Source of the DNA: an uncultured Planctomycetaceae bacterium
GTDB taxonomy: Bacteria > Planctomycetota > Planctomycetia > Planctomycetales > Planctomycetaceae
Length of the DNA stretch: 20,417 nucleotides
Direction: 5' to 3'
NCBI GenBank assembly: GCA_903921605.1
Contig: CAIXQV010000531.1
Coordinates: 1 to 20,417 of the forward strand
This document shows, piece after piece, positions 1 through 6,792 of the stretch. How positions within the stretch are numbered: position 1 is the first letter of the stretch; each line of letters begins with the position of its first letter. A program made the position numbers and the translations under genes. Under the pieces are notes generated by a model that did no database searches, was not told the DNA's origin, and saw only the letters and a program-made list of their open reading frames with translations.

Positions 1-621
1 CTTAACGATCGAGGTTTCGATCAGCCCGAGCAGACGGTCGGCCACTTCTTCTTTGGTGCCTTTGAAGAGGGCGATGGTTTCGGCTTCCGGCGAAAGTACT
101 TCAACGGTGTTTGTGAGTGAACCTATCGCCGACGTATCGTTGAGCACGATGCAGTTGCAGTTCTTCATTCGCAGTTTTCGCATCGCGTTGTTGCGAGGAT
201 CCTGCGACTCGAGAGCGAAGCCAACGACCCAGCGATGGCCCTTTTGGCCACCAAGCTCAGCCAGCACGTCAGAAGTCTCGGTCAGCTCTAAAGTAATCGG
301 ACGACCTGTCTTGGTGATTTTTCCCGTGATGCGTTCTTTGGGGCGATAGTCACAAACGGCGGCAGTGGCTATCACACCATCACACTCCGGAAACAGTTCG
401 AGACATCGCTGGCGCAATTGATCAGTGGTTTCGATGCGATGGACCGTGCAACCTGCCGGTGCAGACTGCTCAACAGGTCCTGTGACCAGTTCGACCTGAT
501 GTCCACGAGCTAACGCGGCGGCGGCGAGCGAATAGCCCATGCGGCCACTGCTGGCGTTCGATAGAAATCGAACGTCGTCTATGTACTCGCGAGTCGGTCC
601 GGCGGTAATCAGAATCTTCAT
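1..621 (-). CDS. coaB: Phosphopantothenate--cysteine ligase CoaB (3' end beyond window)
   Basis: This gene encodes the CoaB half of coenzyme A synthesis, which joins 4'-phosphopantothenate to cysteine using a nucleotide triphosphate. The visible 207 residues start MKILITAGPTREYID, the usual CoaB opening. They continue with SNASSGRMGYSLA (about 21-33), the ATAAVCDYRP region (about 85-94), WVVGFALE (131-138) and a late NDTSAIGS (161-168), all CoaB landmarks. The frame is open to base 1, so the stop lies outside the window; domain length suggests only a short tail is missing. An AAGGAC ribosome site lies at 626-631, overlapping the coaC stop, and the ATG follows 4 bases later, so the two genes are probably translationally coupled. 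In many bacteria CoaC and CoaB are fused as one CoaBC protein; here they are separate polypeptides. Confidence 0.93.
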   Translation of the reverse strand, partial: MKILITAGPTREYIDDVRFLSNASSGRMGYSLAAAALARGHQVELVTGPVEQSAPAGCTVHRIETTDQLRQRCLELFPECDGVIATAAVCDYRPKERITGKITKTGRPITLELTETSDVLAELGGQKGHRWVVGFALESQDPRNNAMRKLRMKNCNCIVLNDTSAIGSLTNTVEVLSPEAETIALFKGTKEEVADRLLGLIETSIVK

Positions 622-629
622 GACGGTCC

Positions 630-1223
630 TTATTCCGCTTGACTGGTGCGAGCCTGATTGATGCCAGCATGCTGGCTCAGCAACGACTCCATGGCCTTAA
701 TGATGTTGCCTGGGTCCGACAATCGACCGGCACCAACTTGCCCGCAACTGAGCCAACCTTCATCGGGCCCCACAATCGTGTATCCGTCGTCTCGGAGCTG
801 GGCCACGTTTCGCTGGACGGCCGGCTTGGCCCACATGTCGCAGTTCATAGCAGGTGCCAACAACACCGGCGCGGTCACCACCAGCAGAGTAGTGCTCAGT
901 AAATCATCGGCCATCCCGTGAGCCAACCGTGCAATCGTCTGAGCCGTCGCCGGAGCGACAACAGCCAACTCTGCTCGCTGAGCCAACCCGATATGCTCAC
1001 CCTGAAAATGTTCTTTCACTTCGAAGGCATGTGAATAAACCGGCCGACGCGTCAGTGCTTCGAAAGTTCGGGCGCCGATGAACTGATGCGCAGACTCCGT
1101 CATGATGACCGTGACCTTCGCTCCGCGCTGAACCAGACGGCTGCAAAGGTCAGCGGCCTTGTAGGCGGCAACACCTCCGGAGACACCCAGCAGAATTTCG
1201 CGATTATGAAGTACGTCTGTCAT
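630..1223 (-). CDS. coaC: Phosphopantothenoylcysteine decarboxylase CoaC
   Basis: This 197-residue flavoprotein decarboxylates 4'-phosphopantothenoylcysteine to 4'-phosphopantetheine in coenzyme A synthesis. It has the flavin-binding opening ILLGVSGGVAAYKAADL (about 10-26), the catalytic His in EHIGLAQRAEL (His77), the substrate-binding APAMNCDMW motif (123-131), and the flexible active-site Cys in GWLSCGQVGAGR (Cys160). The length fits a stand-alone decarboxylase with no ligase domain; the ligase is the next gene, 8 bases downstream. No convincing Shine-Dalgarno sequence precedes the ATG, and the U-tract of a strong terminator ends only about 20 bases upstream. Expression may therefore depend on terminator read-through or on an unseen promoter. 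Confidence 0.95.
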   Translation of the reverse strand: MTDVLHNREILLGVSGGVAAYKAADLCSRLVQRGAKVTVIMTESAHQFIGARTFEALTRRPVYSHAFEVKEHFQGEHIGLAQRAELAVVAPATAQTIARLAHGMADDLLSTTLLVVTAPVLLAPAMNCDMWAKPAVQRNVAQLRDDGYTIVGPDEGWLSCGQVGAGRLSDPGNIIKAMESLLSQHAGINQARTSQAE

Positions 1224-1242
1224 GGCAGATGATGGTCGTATT

Positions 1243-1281
1243 AAAAAAACAGCCCTGAGACTCGGTGACGATCCTCAGGGC
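1243..1281 (-). terminator. Rho-independent terminator after rpoZ, just ahead of coaC
   Basis: Read on the minus strand, an 8-bp perfect stem (GCCCTGAG at 1281-1274 pairing with CTCAGGGC at 1259-1252) with a 14-base loop is followed by TG and then seven T residues (1249-1243). This is a standard intrinsic terminator shape. It starts 26 bases past the rpoZ stop and ends 20 bases before the coaC ATG. It should close the yicC-gmk-rpoZ unit and could also act as an attenuator for coaC. Confidence 0.8.
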
Positions 1282-1307
1282 ATAGATTCGACAAGTGGCC
1301 GGTCTGA

Positions 1308-1595
1308 TCACAGATCGTCGATACCGGGACCACCATCTTCGGCAAGCAAACGATCGAGCTTGTCGACCAGTGCGGAATCGTCCTCAACGGCTTTGAGATT
1401 GCCGGTGGCGTCGAGATAAATCTTATCGCCCATGATTTCGGCGACCACAATCTGCATCAGGTCCTTCGTCTGCAGATCAACCAGAGCCCGCGCGCCACGG
1501 TTCAGTGCAACCATGCGTTTCTGGATCAGGGCGGTCATCTTGAAACGACCTCCGACCTTGCGGGCGATTTCGTCTTCACGGAATTCATCAAGCAT
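1308..1595 (-). CDS. rpoZ: DNA-directed RNA polymerase omega subunit
   Basis: This 95-residue protein is the small omega subunit, which binds the beta-prime subunit and helps assemble core RNA polymerase. The core pattern of the family is present: a helix with [16 protein letters not shown] (13-28), then [11 protein letters not shown] (30-40), followed by a variable acidic C-terminus ([19 protein letters not shown]). The family places the 'RF.L..L...R...L..G' motif at the same positions. Its start overlaps the 3' end of gmk by 8 bases, so translation is probably coupled. The location directly after gmk is the position rpoZ holds in many bacteria. A terminator follows. Confidence 0.9.
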   Translation of the reverse strand: MLDEFREDEIARKVGGRFKMTALIQKRMVALNRGARALVDLQTKDLMQIVVAEIMGDKIYLDATGNLKAVEDDSALVDKLDRLLAEDGGPGIDDL

Positions 1596-2178
1596 TTCGA
1601 GCTTTCTCCTCCGCCTTCAGTATCTCACAGATCTCGCTGACCGCGGTTTCCAGCTGATCGTTCACAACCACATATTTGTAACGGTCGGCCAGTTGCAGCT
1701 CTTTGTCTGCAGTGGCCAGCCGACGCTGAATCACTTCTTCTGATTCTGTACCACGAGCCCTCAATCGGCGTTCAAACTCTCCGGGCGACGGCGTACAAAG
1801 GAAAATCGTAACAGCATTTGGGTACTGCTGCATAACTTTCATCGCTCCCTGGACGTCAATTTCCAGGAATGCCCACCCACCTTGTCTCCAGGCCCGATCC
1901 ATCTCGGATGACAGGGTTCCGTACAGAAACCCTGAAGAAAACACTTCGGCATGCTCCAAAAACTGCCCTTCAGCCAGTCGTTTTCGGAACTCCGCATCAG
2001 TCAAAAACCAATAATCTGTGCCATTCACCTCGTTTGGACGAGGTGGTCGAGTCGTTGCAGAGATCGACATGACCAGTTTCACCGGAGCGCGATCCACCAG
2101 CAACCGGACCAGCGTGGACTTGCCACTCCCGCTCGGCCCGGACAGTACAACGATCCGCTCATGTTGGCCCTGACTCAT
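1588..2178 (-). CDS. gmk: Guanylate kinase
   Basis: Gmk phosphorylates GMP to GDP with ATP in purine nucleotide metabolism. The 196 residues carry the P-loop GPSGSGKST (14-22), the [22 protein letters not shown]-binding segment (about 38-56), and the conserved EHAEVF...YGTL block (about 75-89). [15 protein letters not shown] sequence follows (here [10 protein letters not shown], about 102-111), then the lid arginines in [19 protein letters not shown]. The length matches the family. The gmk ATG overlaps the yicC stop by one base (TAATG), and its end overlaps rpoZ, so the three genes form a tightly coupled unit. Confidence 0.97.
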   Translation of the reverse strand: MSQGQHERIVVLSGPSGSGKSTLVRLLVDRAPVKLVMSISATTRPPRPNEVNGTDYWFLTDAEFRKRLAEGQFLEHAEVFSSGFLYGTLSSEMDRAWRQGGWAFLEIDVQGAMKVMQQYPNAVTIFLCTPSPGEFERRLRARGTESEEVIQRRLATADKELQLADRYKYVVVNDQLETAVSEICEILKAEEKARNA

Positions 2179-3059
2179 TACTCCACGTTCTGCAGGACTT
2201 CCCGCATCCGTTCGATAGCCGCTTTCATCTCGACCACACTCAGTGCAATCGTGACGTGATTGGCTTTCGAACCAATCGTATTGATCTCTCGAAACATCTC
2301 CTGGCCGATAAATTCCAGCTTGCGTCCCTGTGAAGTCTCACCGTTCAGCAGCCGACGAAACTGCTCGGTATGACTTCGCAGTCGCGTGATCTCTTCATTG
2401 ATGTCACAGCGGTCAGCGAACAACGCGACTTCGCGGATGACATCGTTTTCACTGATATTGACCGAGGCATCACCGATCAGACGACGAACACGCTCAAGAA
2501 TCTTGTCGCGGTACTCGGTGACAACCTGTGGCGTCAAAAGTGCGACCTGGCGTCCTTCGCTTTCAATGACCTCGCACTGCTTCTCAAGATCCTGCCGCAT
2601 CGACTCACCTTCGCGGCGGCGAAAATCTTCGAAGTGGTCCAGCGACTCCTTCAGAGAAGCTTCAACAGCCGGCCACAATGAGTTAACAAATTCTTCGGGC
2701 AGCTCTGTCTGTGAAACAACGCCCGGAAGCGACAGTAACTCGCCAAGAGTCGCGGAGTTCACTTTTGCGTCGCCGGAGATCTCCGCAAGCTGTCGTTGAA
2801 AACTTCTCAACAGATCCTGGTCAATCCGGTACTCACTTTGACCGCTCGTAAACCTAACGCGTATCGAGAGCTGAACCGAGCCACGCGTCACACGTGAGCG
2901 CACCAGCTTTTCAATCTCGGCTTCGAATCGAGCAACCGAATCGGGCATACGCACCGAGATCTTCAAGTACCGATTATTGACGGACTTGATCTCTGAACTG
3001 ACGTGGACACCCTCCGTTTGCAACGAAGCGTTTCCAAAACCTGTCATGCTGAGCAGCAC
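2178..3059 (-). CDS. yicC: YicC family endoribonuclease
   Basis: This 293-residue protein belongs to the YicC/YloC family, shown in E. coli and B. subtilis to be RNA endonucleases involved in RNA turnover. The family N-terminus SMTGFGNA is present, as is the [15 protein letters not shown] segment (about 27-41). The conserved C-terminal block contains [22 protein letters not shown], where the invariant Gln-Glu-Met and Thr-Ile-Gly-Ser-Lys are intact. I chose the GTG at 3059 because it gives MLLSMTGFG, the usual length ahead of the SMTGFG motif; the ATG at 3047 would start at the motif itself. An AAGGT stretch lies upstream of the GTG. It heads the yicC-gmk-rpoZ unit; I could not identify a clear promoter in the 158 bases before it. 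Confidence 0.93.
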   Translation of the reverse strand: MLLSMTGFGNASLQTEGVHVSSEIKSVNNRYLKISVRMPDSVARFEAEIEKLVRSRVTRGSVQLSIRVRFTSGQSEYRIDQDLLRSFQRQLAEISGDAKVNSATLGELLSLPGVVSQTELPEEFVNSLWPAVEASLKESLDHFEDFRRREGESMRQDLEKQCEVIESEGRQVALLTPQVVTEYRDKILERVRRLIGDASVNISENDVIREVALFADRCDINEEITRLRSHTEQFRRLLNGETSQGRKLEFIGQEMFREINTIGSKANHVTIALSVVEMKAAIERMREVLQNVE

Positions 3060-3176
3060 GATGAATTACCTTGCGGGAAAGAACCGACTTGTGAAGCTCG
3101 GCAACCAATGGCTTTCAACGAACAGGCAGACCGATAAGAACTGCCGACACTTGGACTCCTGAAATCAAAGAGCCCT

Positions 3177-3199
3177 GTTGACCGGATGACCCGGTCGAC
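3177..3199 (-). terminator. Candidate terminator hairpin after secG
   Basis: A 9-bp stem with one G-T pair (3177-3185 with 3191-3199) and a 5-base loop begins about 19 bases past the secG stop. On the minus strand it is followed by a mixed, only partly T-rich run (CTCTTTGATTT). The stem is strong but the U-tract is poor, so the terminator role is a suggestion. Confidence 0.4.
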
Positions 3200-3217
3200 G
3201 AACGGAACGCAGCGGGG

Positions 3218-3913
3218 TTATTCTGGCTTGGCAGGAGCGGCTGGCTCTTCCGTCGCAGGAGCAGCAGGCTCTGCAGGCTTTTCTGCGGGAGCTGGCGATT
3301 CTGGAGTGGCCGGGGTTGCAGGAGGCGTCGTTCCTTCTGCAGGTGGAGCAGCGTCCGCGGGCTTCTCTGCAGGAGCGGCTGGCTCTTCCTTCTTGGCATC
3401 GCCTTCAGCAGGAGCGGCCGGAGTCTCGGCCTTCTTTTCTGCTTCAGGAGCAGCACCTTCAGCGGCCTTCTTTTCTTCCCCGTCGGCCTTGGCTTCGCCC
3501 GCTGGAGCGGCGCCATCCTTCGCAGCGTCTTCTGACTTCGCGTCAGACTTTTCGCTCTTACCGGACTTGGCTTCTTCGGCCGCTTTCTTCTCGTCAGCCG
3601 CCTTCTTTTCGGCCGCTGCTTTTGCTTCAGGAGTTTCAACGAAACCGGACTTCTCTCCGGTGGCCGCTGCTCTTGCATCCTTGCGGATCAAAATTCCAAG
3701 CACGCCCCCCATCAAGATCCAGATGACAGCAAGCACAATGGTGACGCGAGTAAACGTGTCACCAGCCCGGGTCCCGAAAGCGCTCTGTCCGCCCATGCCA
3801 CCGAACGCCCCCGCAAGCCCGCCGCCTCGACCACGCTGGATCAATACAAGCAGAATCATGAAAAGGCTGACCATGATCAGCAGGATGGTGAGGGTTACGA
3901 TGAAAAATGACAT
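3218..3913 (-). CDS. secG: Preprotein translocase subunit SecG with long low-complexity C-terminal tail
   Basis: The first 80 or so residues are a normal SecG, the small subunit of the SecYEG protein export channel. TM1 lies at about 3-25 and ends in [12 protein letters not shown]; a Gly-rich loop [17 protein letters not shown] (36-52) follows, then TM2 at about 57-77. The loop with Gln-Ser-Ala-Phe-Gly is the family signature. From about residue 80 to 231 the protein is a tail with no hydrophobic or aromatic content to speak of. It is Lys/Glu/Ala-rich at first (about 94-160, helix- or coil-prone) and then Pro/Ala/Glu-rich. Usual SecG proteins are about 75-130 residues, so the tail doubles the length. 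The upstream GTGGAGC at about -15 supports the ATG. tpiA-secG adjacency is common across bacteria, which supports the call. Confidence 0.92.
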   Translation of the reverse strand: MSFFIVTLTILLIMVSLFMILLVLIQRGRGGGLAGAFGGMGGQSAFGTRAGDTFTRVTIVLAVIWILMGGVLGILIRKDARAAATGEKSGFVETPEAKAAAEKKAADEKKAAEEAKSGKSEKSDAKSEDAAKDGAAPAGEAKADGEEKKAAEGAAPEAEKKAETPAAPAEGDAKKEEPAAPAEKPADAAPPAEGTTPPATPATPESPAPAEKPAEPAAPATEEPAAPAKPE

Positions 3914-3944
3914 CTGACTGACTGCTCCACGCTAAAACAAACCG

Positions 3945-3960
3945 CGGACACTCCTGTCCG
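3945..3960 (-). promoter_or_regulatory. Small hairpin in the secG leader
   Basis: Bases 3945-3950 and 3955-3960 form a perfect 6-bp stem (CGGACA/TGTCCG) with a 4-base loop, 31 bases ahead of the secG ATG. On the minus strand the loop exposes GGAG. It sits between the tpiA terminator hairpin and the secG start. Its function is unknown and it may be incidental. Confidence 0.25.
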
Positions 3961-3985
3961 ACAATCTCTATTGATTCTAAACGCG

Positions 3986-4008
3986 AAAAGACGGACTGAG
4001 GTCCGTCT
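3986..4008 (-). terminator. Candidate rho-independent terminator between tpiA and secG
   Basis: On the minus strand, AGACGGAC (4008-4001) and GTCCGTCT (3996-3989) make a perfect 8-bp GC-rich stem with a 4-base loop, followed at once by a short T run (CTTTTCGC). It lies 85 bases past the tpiA stop. The stem is convincing; the T run is short, so termination may be partial and let some transcription continue into secG. Confidence 0.6.
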
Positions 4009-4092
4009 CATGCGAACGTTCTCTTTTTTACTTGCCAGAACCAGCATCCACAGGGGAACAAGAATCTCGGCAGGCTTTCATTCAAATAAACG

Positions 4093-4863
4093 CTATGTGC
4101 TCAACTTACGAGCCGCTTCAATAATCGGAACAAAGGTCGAAGCCTTAAGGCTGGCCCCACCCACAAGTGCCCCGTCAACATTAGGCTGACCGAGCAATGT
4201 TTCGGCGTTATCGGCCTTCACACTTCCACCGTACAGAATCCGAACTTTCTCCGAAAACGCAGAAGTATAGCGGCGAGCCAGCCACTTGCGAAGATGTTCA
4301 TGCGCAGATTCGGCCTGCTCTGGAGTTGCCGTGACGCCTGTACCGATCGCCCAGACCGGTTCGTAGGCGATAACAACCTGAGCCGCCTCTGCCTCGGAGA
4401 CCCCGGTCAAACCGCCTTCCATCTGCCTGTCCAGCACCTCTTCGGTCTGGCCAGACTGGCGTTCGCTGAGCAATTCACCAACACAAAGCACCGCCGCCAA
4501 GCCGCCAGCAACAGCCGCCCGGACCTTCCGATTGATGATCGCGTCCGTCTCACCCATCACGTGGCGGCGCTCACTATGGCCCAAAATTACGTAGCGACAG
4601 CCACAATCTCGGAGCATGTCGACCGCAACTTCGCCCGTAAATGCTCCCGGAGCTTCAAAATAGGCATCCTGAGCACCCAAGTGAACAGCACTGCCAGCCA
4701 ACGCTTCCCCAACTGCCAGCAAATAAGGGTATGGAGGGCAAACCAGCACCTCAACACCAGCTTCAGCCTGAGGAACAACCGCAGCCAACTCTCCCGCCAG
4801 AGTAACCCCTGACTGGCGAGTCGTATTCATCTTCCAATTACCGGCGATCAAAAAACGTCGCAT
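4093..4863 (-). CDS. tpiA: Triosephosphate isomerase
   Basis: TpiA interconverts dihydroxyacetone phosphate and glyceraldehyde 3-phosphate in central carbon metabolism. The 256-residue protein has all catalytic landmarks: AGNWKMN with Asn9 and Lys11, the electrophile His96 in ILGHSERR, the base Glu168 in [11 protein letters not shown], the flexible loop 6 that follows, and the phosphate-binding YGGSVK (211-216) and GALVGGASL (231-239). Length and motif spacing are standard for the family, so the enzyme should be active. It lies 87 bases downstream of pheA on the same strand. I see no strong promoter or Shine-Dalgarno sequence in that gap, so it may be co-transcribed with pheA. Confidence 0.98.
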   Translation of the reverse strand: MRRFLIAGNWKMNTTRQSGVTLAGELAAVVPQAEAGVEVLVCPPYPYLLAVGEALAGSAVHLGAQDAYFEAPGAFTGEVAVDMLRDCGCRYVILGHSERRHVMGETDAIINRKVRAAVAGGLAAVLCVGELLSERQSGQTEEVLDRQMEGGLTGVSEAEAAQVVIAYEPVWAIGTGVTATPEQAESAHEHLRKWLARRYTSAFSEKVRILYGGSVKADNAETLLGQPNVDGALVGGASLKASTFVPIIEAARKLST

Positions 4864-4950
4864 AGTGACACTAGACTTTCAAAGGCGTCAAATATGGTGA
4901 GCACTGAACAAAAACACGCCAAAAACGGTACTCAGCGCATCCGCACAAAA

Positions 4951-6132
4951 TTACTTGGAGGGCTCGCTTCGAGGGTACGATCCCAGAATTTCCAGCCGAT
5001 CCGGAGGCAAACTTTCCAGCTCTTTCAGAGCCTTCTTGATCCGCGGCTCCGAAATGTGCCCCTCGAAGTCCAGGAAGAACAAATAGCCAACCGCAGGTTG
5101 TCTCAACGGGAACGATTCGATCCACGTCAGATTAATCTTGTTCCGGCGGAAAGCCTCCAAAGCATCAGACAATGACCCCGGACGATGAGGAATCTGCAGC
5201 AGAACAGCCGTGCGATCTGACCCGGTCGGATCTGCAACACTGTCTCCAATGACCGCAAAACGAGTCACATTGTTGCGATTGTCTTCAATACACTCAGCCA
5301 CAATTGGCACATCATACTGCATCGCCGCCTGATGGCTGGCCACAGCCGCCACATTTGGCTTATCACGAGCCAACTGGGCTGCTGTCGAAGTACTTGTCAC
5401 CTCGATCTGCCGAGCATGCGGCATGTTCTTGGACAACCAATCCCGGCACTGGGACAACGCCTGAGGCTTGCTGTAGATCTCGGAGATTTCACTGCGATCA
5501 CACCGAGCCAGCAGGTTGTGATGTACGTGAACCTGCACTTCCCCGCAAATTCGCAGCGGCAGCCGAGTGAACATGTCCAGCGTGTCAACAATTCGGCCAT
5601 CCGTGCTGTTTTCGATCGGAACCAAGCCGAAATCAACATGACCTCGATTCACTTCCTCGAACACGGTCGCAATCGTGCTGACCGGCACCAGATCAGCAGC
5701 CTCGCCAAAGCGAGCAATCGCCGCCTGATGCGTAAAGCTATACGCCGGGCCAAGATACGCTACACGAATACTCTTGATTCGCTGACGACCGGCACTCATT
5801 AATGGCCGGAAGATCGTCTTGATCTCTGCCGAGGTCAGCGGCCCCTGGTTGACTCGATCGATCATCGACCAGACCTGCTGCTGATCCTGATCACTGAACA
5901 TGATCTTGGACGGCGTCTGCACGCCCTTCATCTTTTCCAGATAGAGGGAAGCTCGCTTATTCAACAACCCGACCAACTGCTCATCAAGCTGTGAAAGTTG
6001 GATTTCAGGGGAAACTGCTGTCGGTGGCACCACCTGAGCCGGAACGGATTTCGGCCGGGCAGGAACGGTCGCTGCCGGGGCTTTCTTCGCCACCTTTTTC
6101 ACAGGAGTTTTTGCGATCGGTTTCTTTGCCAT
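4951..6132 (-). CDS. pheA: Bifunctional chorismate mutase / prephenate dehydratase
   Basis: This P-protein makes phenylpyruvate from chorismate in phenylalanine synthesis. In the 393 residues I see a basic Lys/Ala/Pro tail (1-38), an AroQ-type chorismate mutase helix bundle (about 42-118, with [20 protein letters not shown]), and a prephenate dehydratase domain (about 123-298). The last has [26 protein letters not shown] and NVTRFAVIG, with the catalytic Thr290. A C-terminal ACT domain (about 308-388) carries PGSLSDAL and ESFP, the sites where phenylalanine normally binds for feedback inhibition; the usual ESRP is ESFP here. I chose the ATG at 6132. The frame is open upstream to a GTG at 6303, but that stretch resembles no domain and lies downstream of a good promoter, so it is better read as leader. 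Confidence 0.93.
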   Translation of the reverse strand: MAKKPIAKTPVKKVAKKAPAATVPARPKSVPAQVVPPTAVSPEIQLSQLDEQLVGLLNKRASLYLEKMKGVQTPSKIMFSDQDQQQVWSMIDRVNQGPLTSAEIKTIFRPLMSAGRQRIKSIRVAYLGPAYSFTHQAAIARFGEAADLVPVSTIATVFEEVNRGHVDFGLVPIENSTDGRIVDTLDMFTRLPLRICGEVQVHVHHNLLARCDRSEISEIYSKPQALSQCRDWLSKNMPHARQIEVTSTSTAAQLARDKPNVAAVASHQAAMQYDVPIVAECIEDNRNNVTRFAVIGDSVADPTGSDRTAVLLQIPHRPGSLSDALEAFRRNKINLTWIESFPLRQPAVGYLFFLDFEGHISEPRIKKALKELESLPPDRLEILGSYPRSEPSK

Positions 6133-6309
6133 CAGCCTGCCCAGCCCTCGCGCGAGTAAACATCCGGCGAGTTTCAGACTTGCTGACCGGCTCTTCAGTA
6201 GGACCCCGCACGCAGGAACGAGCGAAACCGCAACGGCTCGATAACACTCCCGGACATCCCATCCGAACAAGTGACGGAGCTGAACCTCGCCTCTCAAAGA
6301 CACTCCGGC

Positions 6310-6338
6310 CTTGTACAGGCGTCAAAATTGAGTGTCAA
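6310..6338 (-). promoter_or_regulatory. Candidate sigma70 promoter for pheA
   Basis: On the minus strand a perfect -35 TTGACA (6338-6333) is followed after exactly 17 bases by TACAAG (6315-6310), which matches four of six positions of the -10 consensus. Transcription would start near 6303 and leave a leader of about 170 bases before the pheA ATG. I see no leader peptide rich in Phe codons. Confidence 0.5.
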
Positions 6339-6414
6339 GCGGGGGGGTGTCTCTCTCCAAAATCCGATCCACTTCGCACCTTCCCCCAACACAAAGAAAG
6401 CTCAACCTCTCAAC

Positions 6415-6467
6415 GTGCCAGACTGGCACGCGACATCACGCGGCAAGAGAAAGTGCCTTTTTGGCAC
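6415..6467. promoter_or_regulatory. Twin inverted repeats GTGCC-N5-GGCAC (putative operator pair)
   Basis: Two 15-bp sites share the same arms: GTGCC-AGACT-GGCAC at 6415-6429, which extends to a 7-bp arm CGTGCCA/TGGCACG, and GTGCC-TTTTT-GGCAC at 6453-6467. Their centres are 38 bp apart. Same arms and same spacer length but different spacer sequence is what paired binding sites for a dimeric regulator look like. They lie about 77 bp upstream of the pheA -35 and about 70 bp upstream of the dnaK -35. They match neither CIRCE (TTAGCACTC-N9-GAGTGCTAA) nor the HspR site. The binding protein is unknown. Confidence 0.5.
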
Positions 6468-6536
6468 CACCAATCATCATAGCCAACAACAAATCGCCCT
6501 GCCACTATGACATTTTCCGCCCCAAGCAGCGAACAT

Positions 6537-6565
6537 TTGTTTTCCTTAAATCAATTACCCATAAT
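6537..6565 (+). promoter_or_regulatory. Candidate sigma70 promoter for dnaK
   Basis: TTGTTT at 6537-6542 is followed after 17 bases by CATAAT at 6560-6565 (five of six positions of the -10 consensus). It lies in an AT-rich patch. Transcription would start near 6572 and give a dnaK leader of about 220 bases that includes the hairpin at 6734-6765. Confidence 0.4.
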
Positions 6566-6733
6566 AACTTACACCAAAGCACTCCCAACGGCATGGAACC
6601 TGCTAAGTGGGATCGTGACCTGTCGAAGTGATTCAATGCTCAGAACGACAGACCACCTTTCTTTCAATTCTCCGCTTTCGCCGTACCCCGGTTCTGGTGC
6701 GGCGAGCCTTCAAAACCAGTCATTTAACAAAAT

Positions 6734-6765
6734 GCAGTTGCCGCGACACCGGATCGCGCGACTGC
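6734..6765 (+). promoter_or_regulatory. Stable hairpin in the dnaK leader
   Basis: GCAGTTG-C-CGCGA (6734-6746) pairs with TCGCG-CGACTGC (6754-6765). This gives about 12 bp with one bulged C, one G-U pair and a 7-base loop. It ends 13 bases before the AGAGGAG ribosome site (6779-6785), so the site is not inside the stem. It could stabilise the mRNA or tune translation; a direct thermometer that hides the ribosome site is not supported by this fold. Confidence 0.45.
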
Positions 6766-6792
6766 GGACAGAAGTCTCAGAGGAGCGTCGTC

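Larger units (their letters stand above)
6133..6792. other. Divergent intergenic region between pheA and dnaK
   Basis: This 660-base stretch contains no gene I can support. It holds a candidate pheA promoter (minus strand), two identical inverted repeats, a candidate dnaK promoter (plus strand), a dnaK leader hairpin and the dnaK ribosome site AGAGGAG at 6779-6785. Both genes' presumed leaders are long, about 170 bases for pheA and about 220 for dnaK. A run of seven G lies at 6341-6347. A 10-bp palindrome CTCGCGCGAG sits at 6147-6156, just upstream of the pheA ATG. I looked for, and did not find, a CIRCE (HrcA) or HAIR (HspR) element. Confidence 0.6.

Noticed and set aside
3186..3917. A 243-codon Ala/Ser/Gly-rich open frame on the plus strand and a 187-codon Lys/Arg/Pro-rich frame on the minus strand (3115-3678) over secG
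   Set aside because: Both are shadows of the low-complexity SecG tail, whose biased codons keep other frames open. They show no family motifs.
4294..4812. A 172-codon plus-strand frame opposite tpiA
   Set aside because: It lies wholly within a certain tpiA gene and has no recognisable domain.
4864..4950. A promoter or terminator in the pheA-tpiA gap
   Set aside because: T-rich stretches occur on the minus strand, but no stem longer than about 4 bp precedes them, and -35/-10 pairs have unsuitable spacing.
6133..6303. N-terminal extension of PheA by 57 residues from a GTG at 6303
   Set aside because: The added residues show no conserved domain, and the candidate -35/-10 at 6338-6310 would put transcription start at about the GTG itself.
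6440..6468. Sigma54-type promoter suggested by GGCAC and TTGC on the minus strand
   Set aside because: The GG-to-GC distance is one base too long and the -24 element lacks its first T; no activator gene is nearby.
6628..6792. N-terminal extension of DnaK by 55 residues
   Set aside because: The ATG at 6793 has a strong ribosome site and gives the normal DnaK N-terminus; the extension would run through the leader hairpin.
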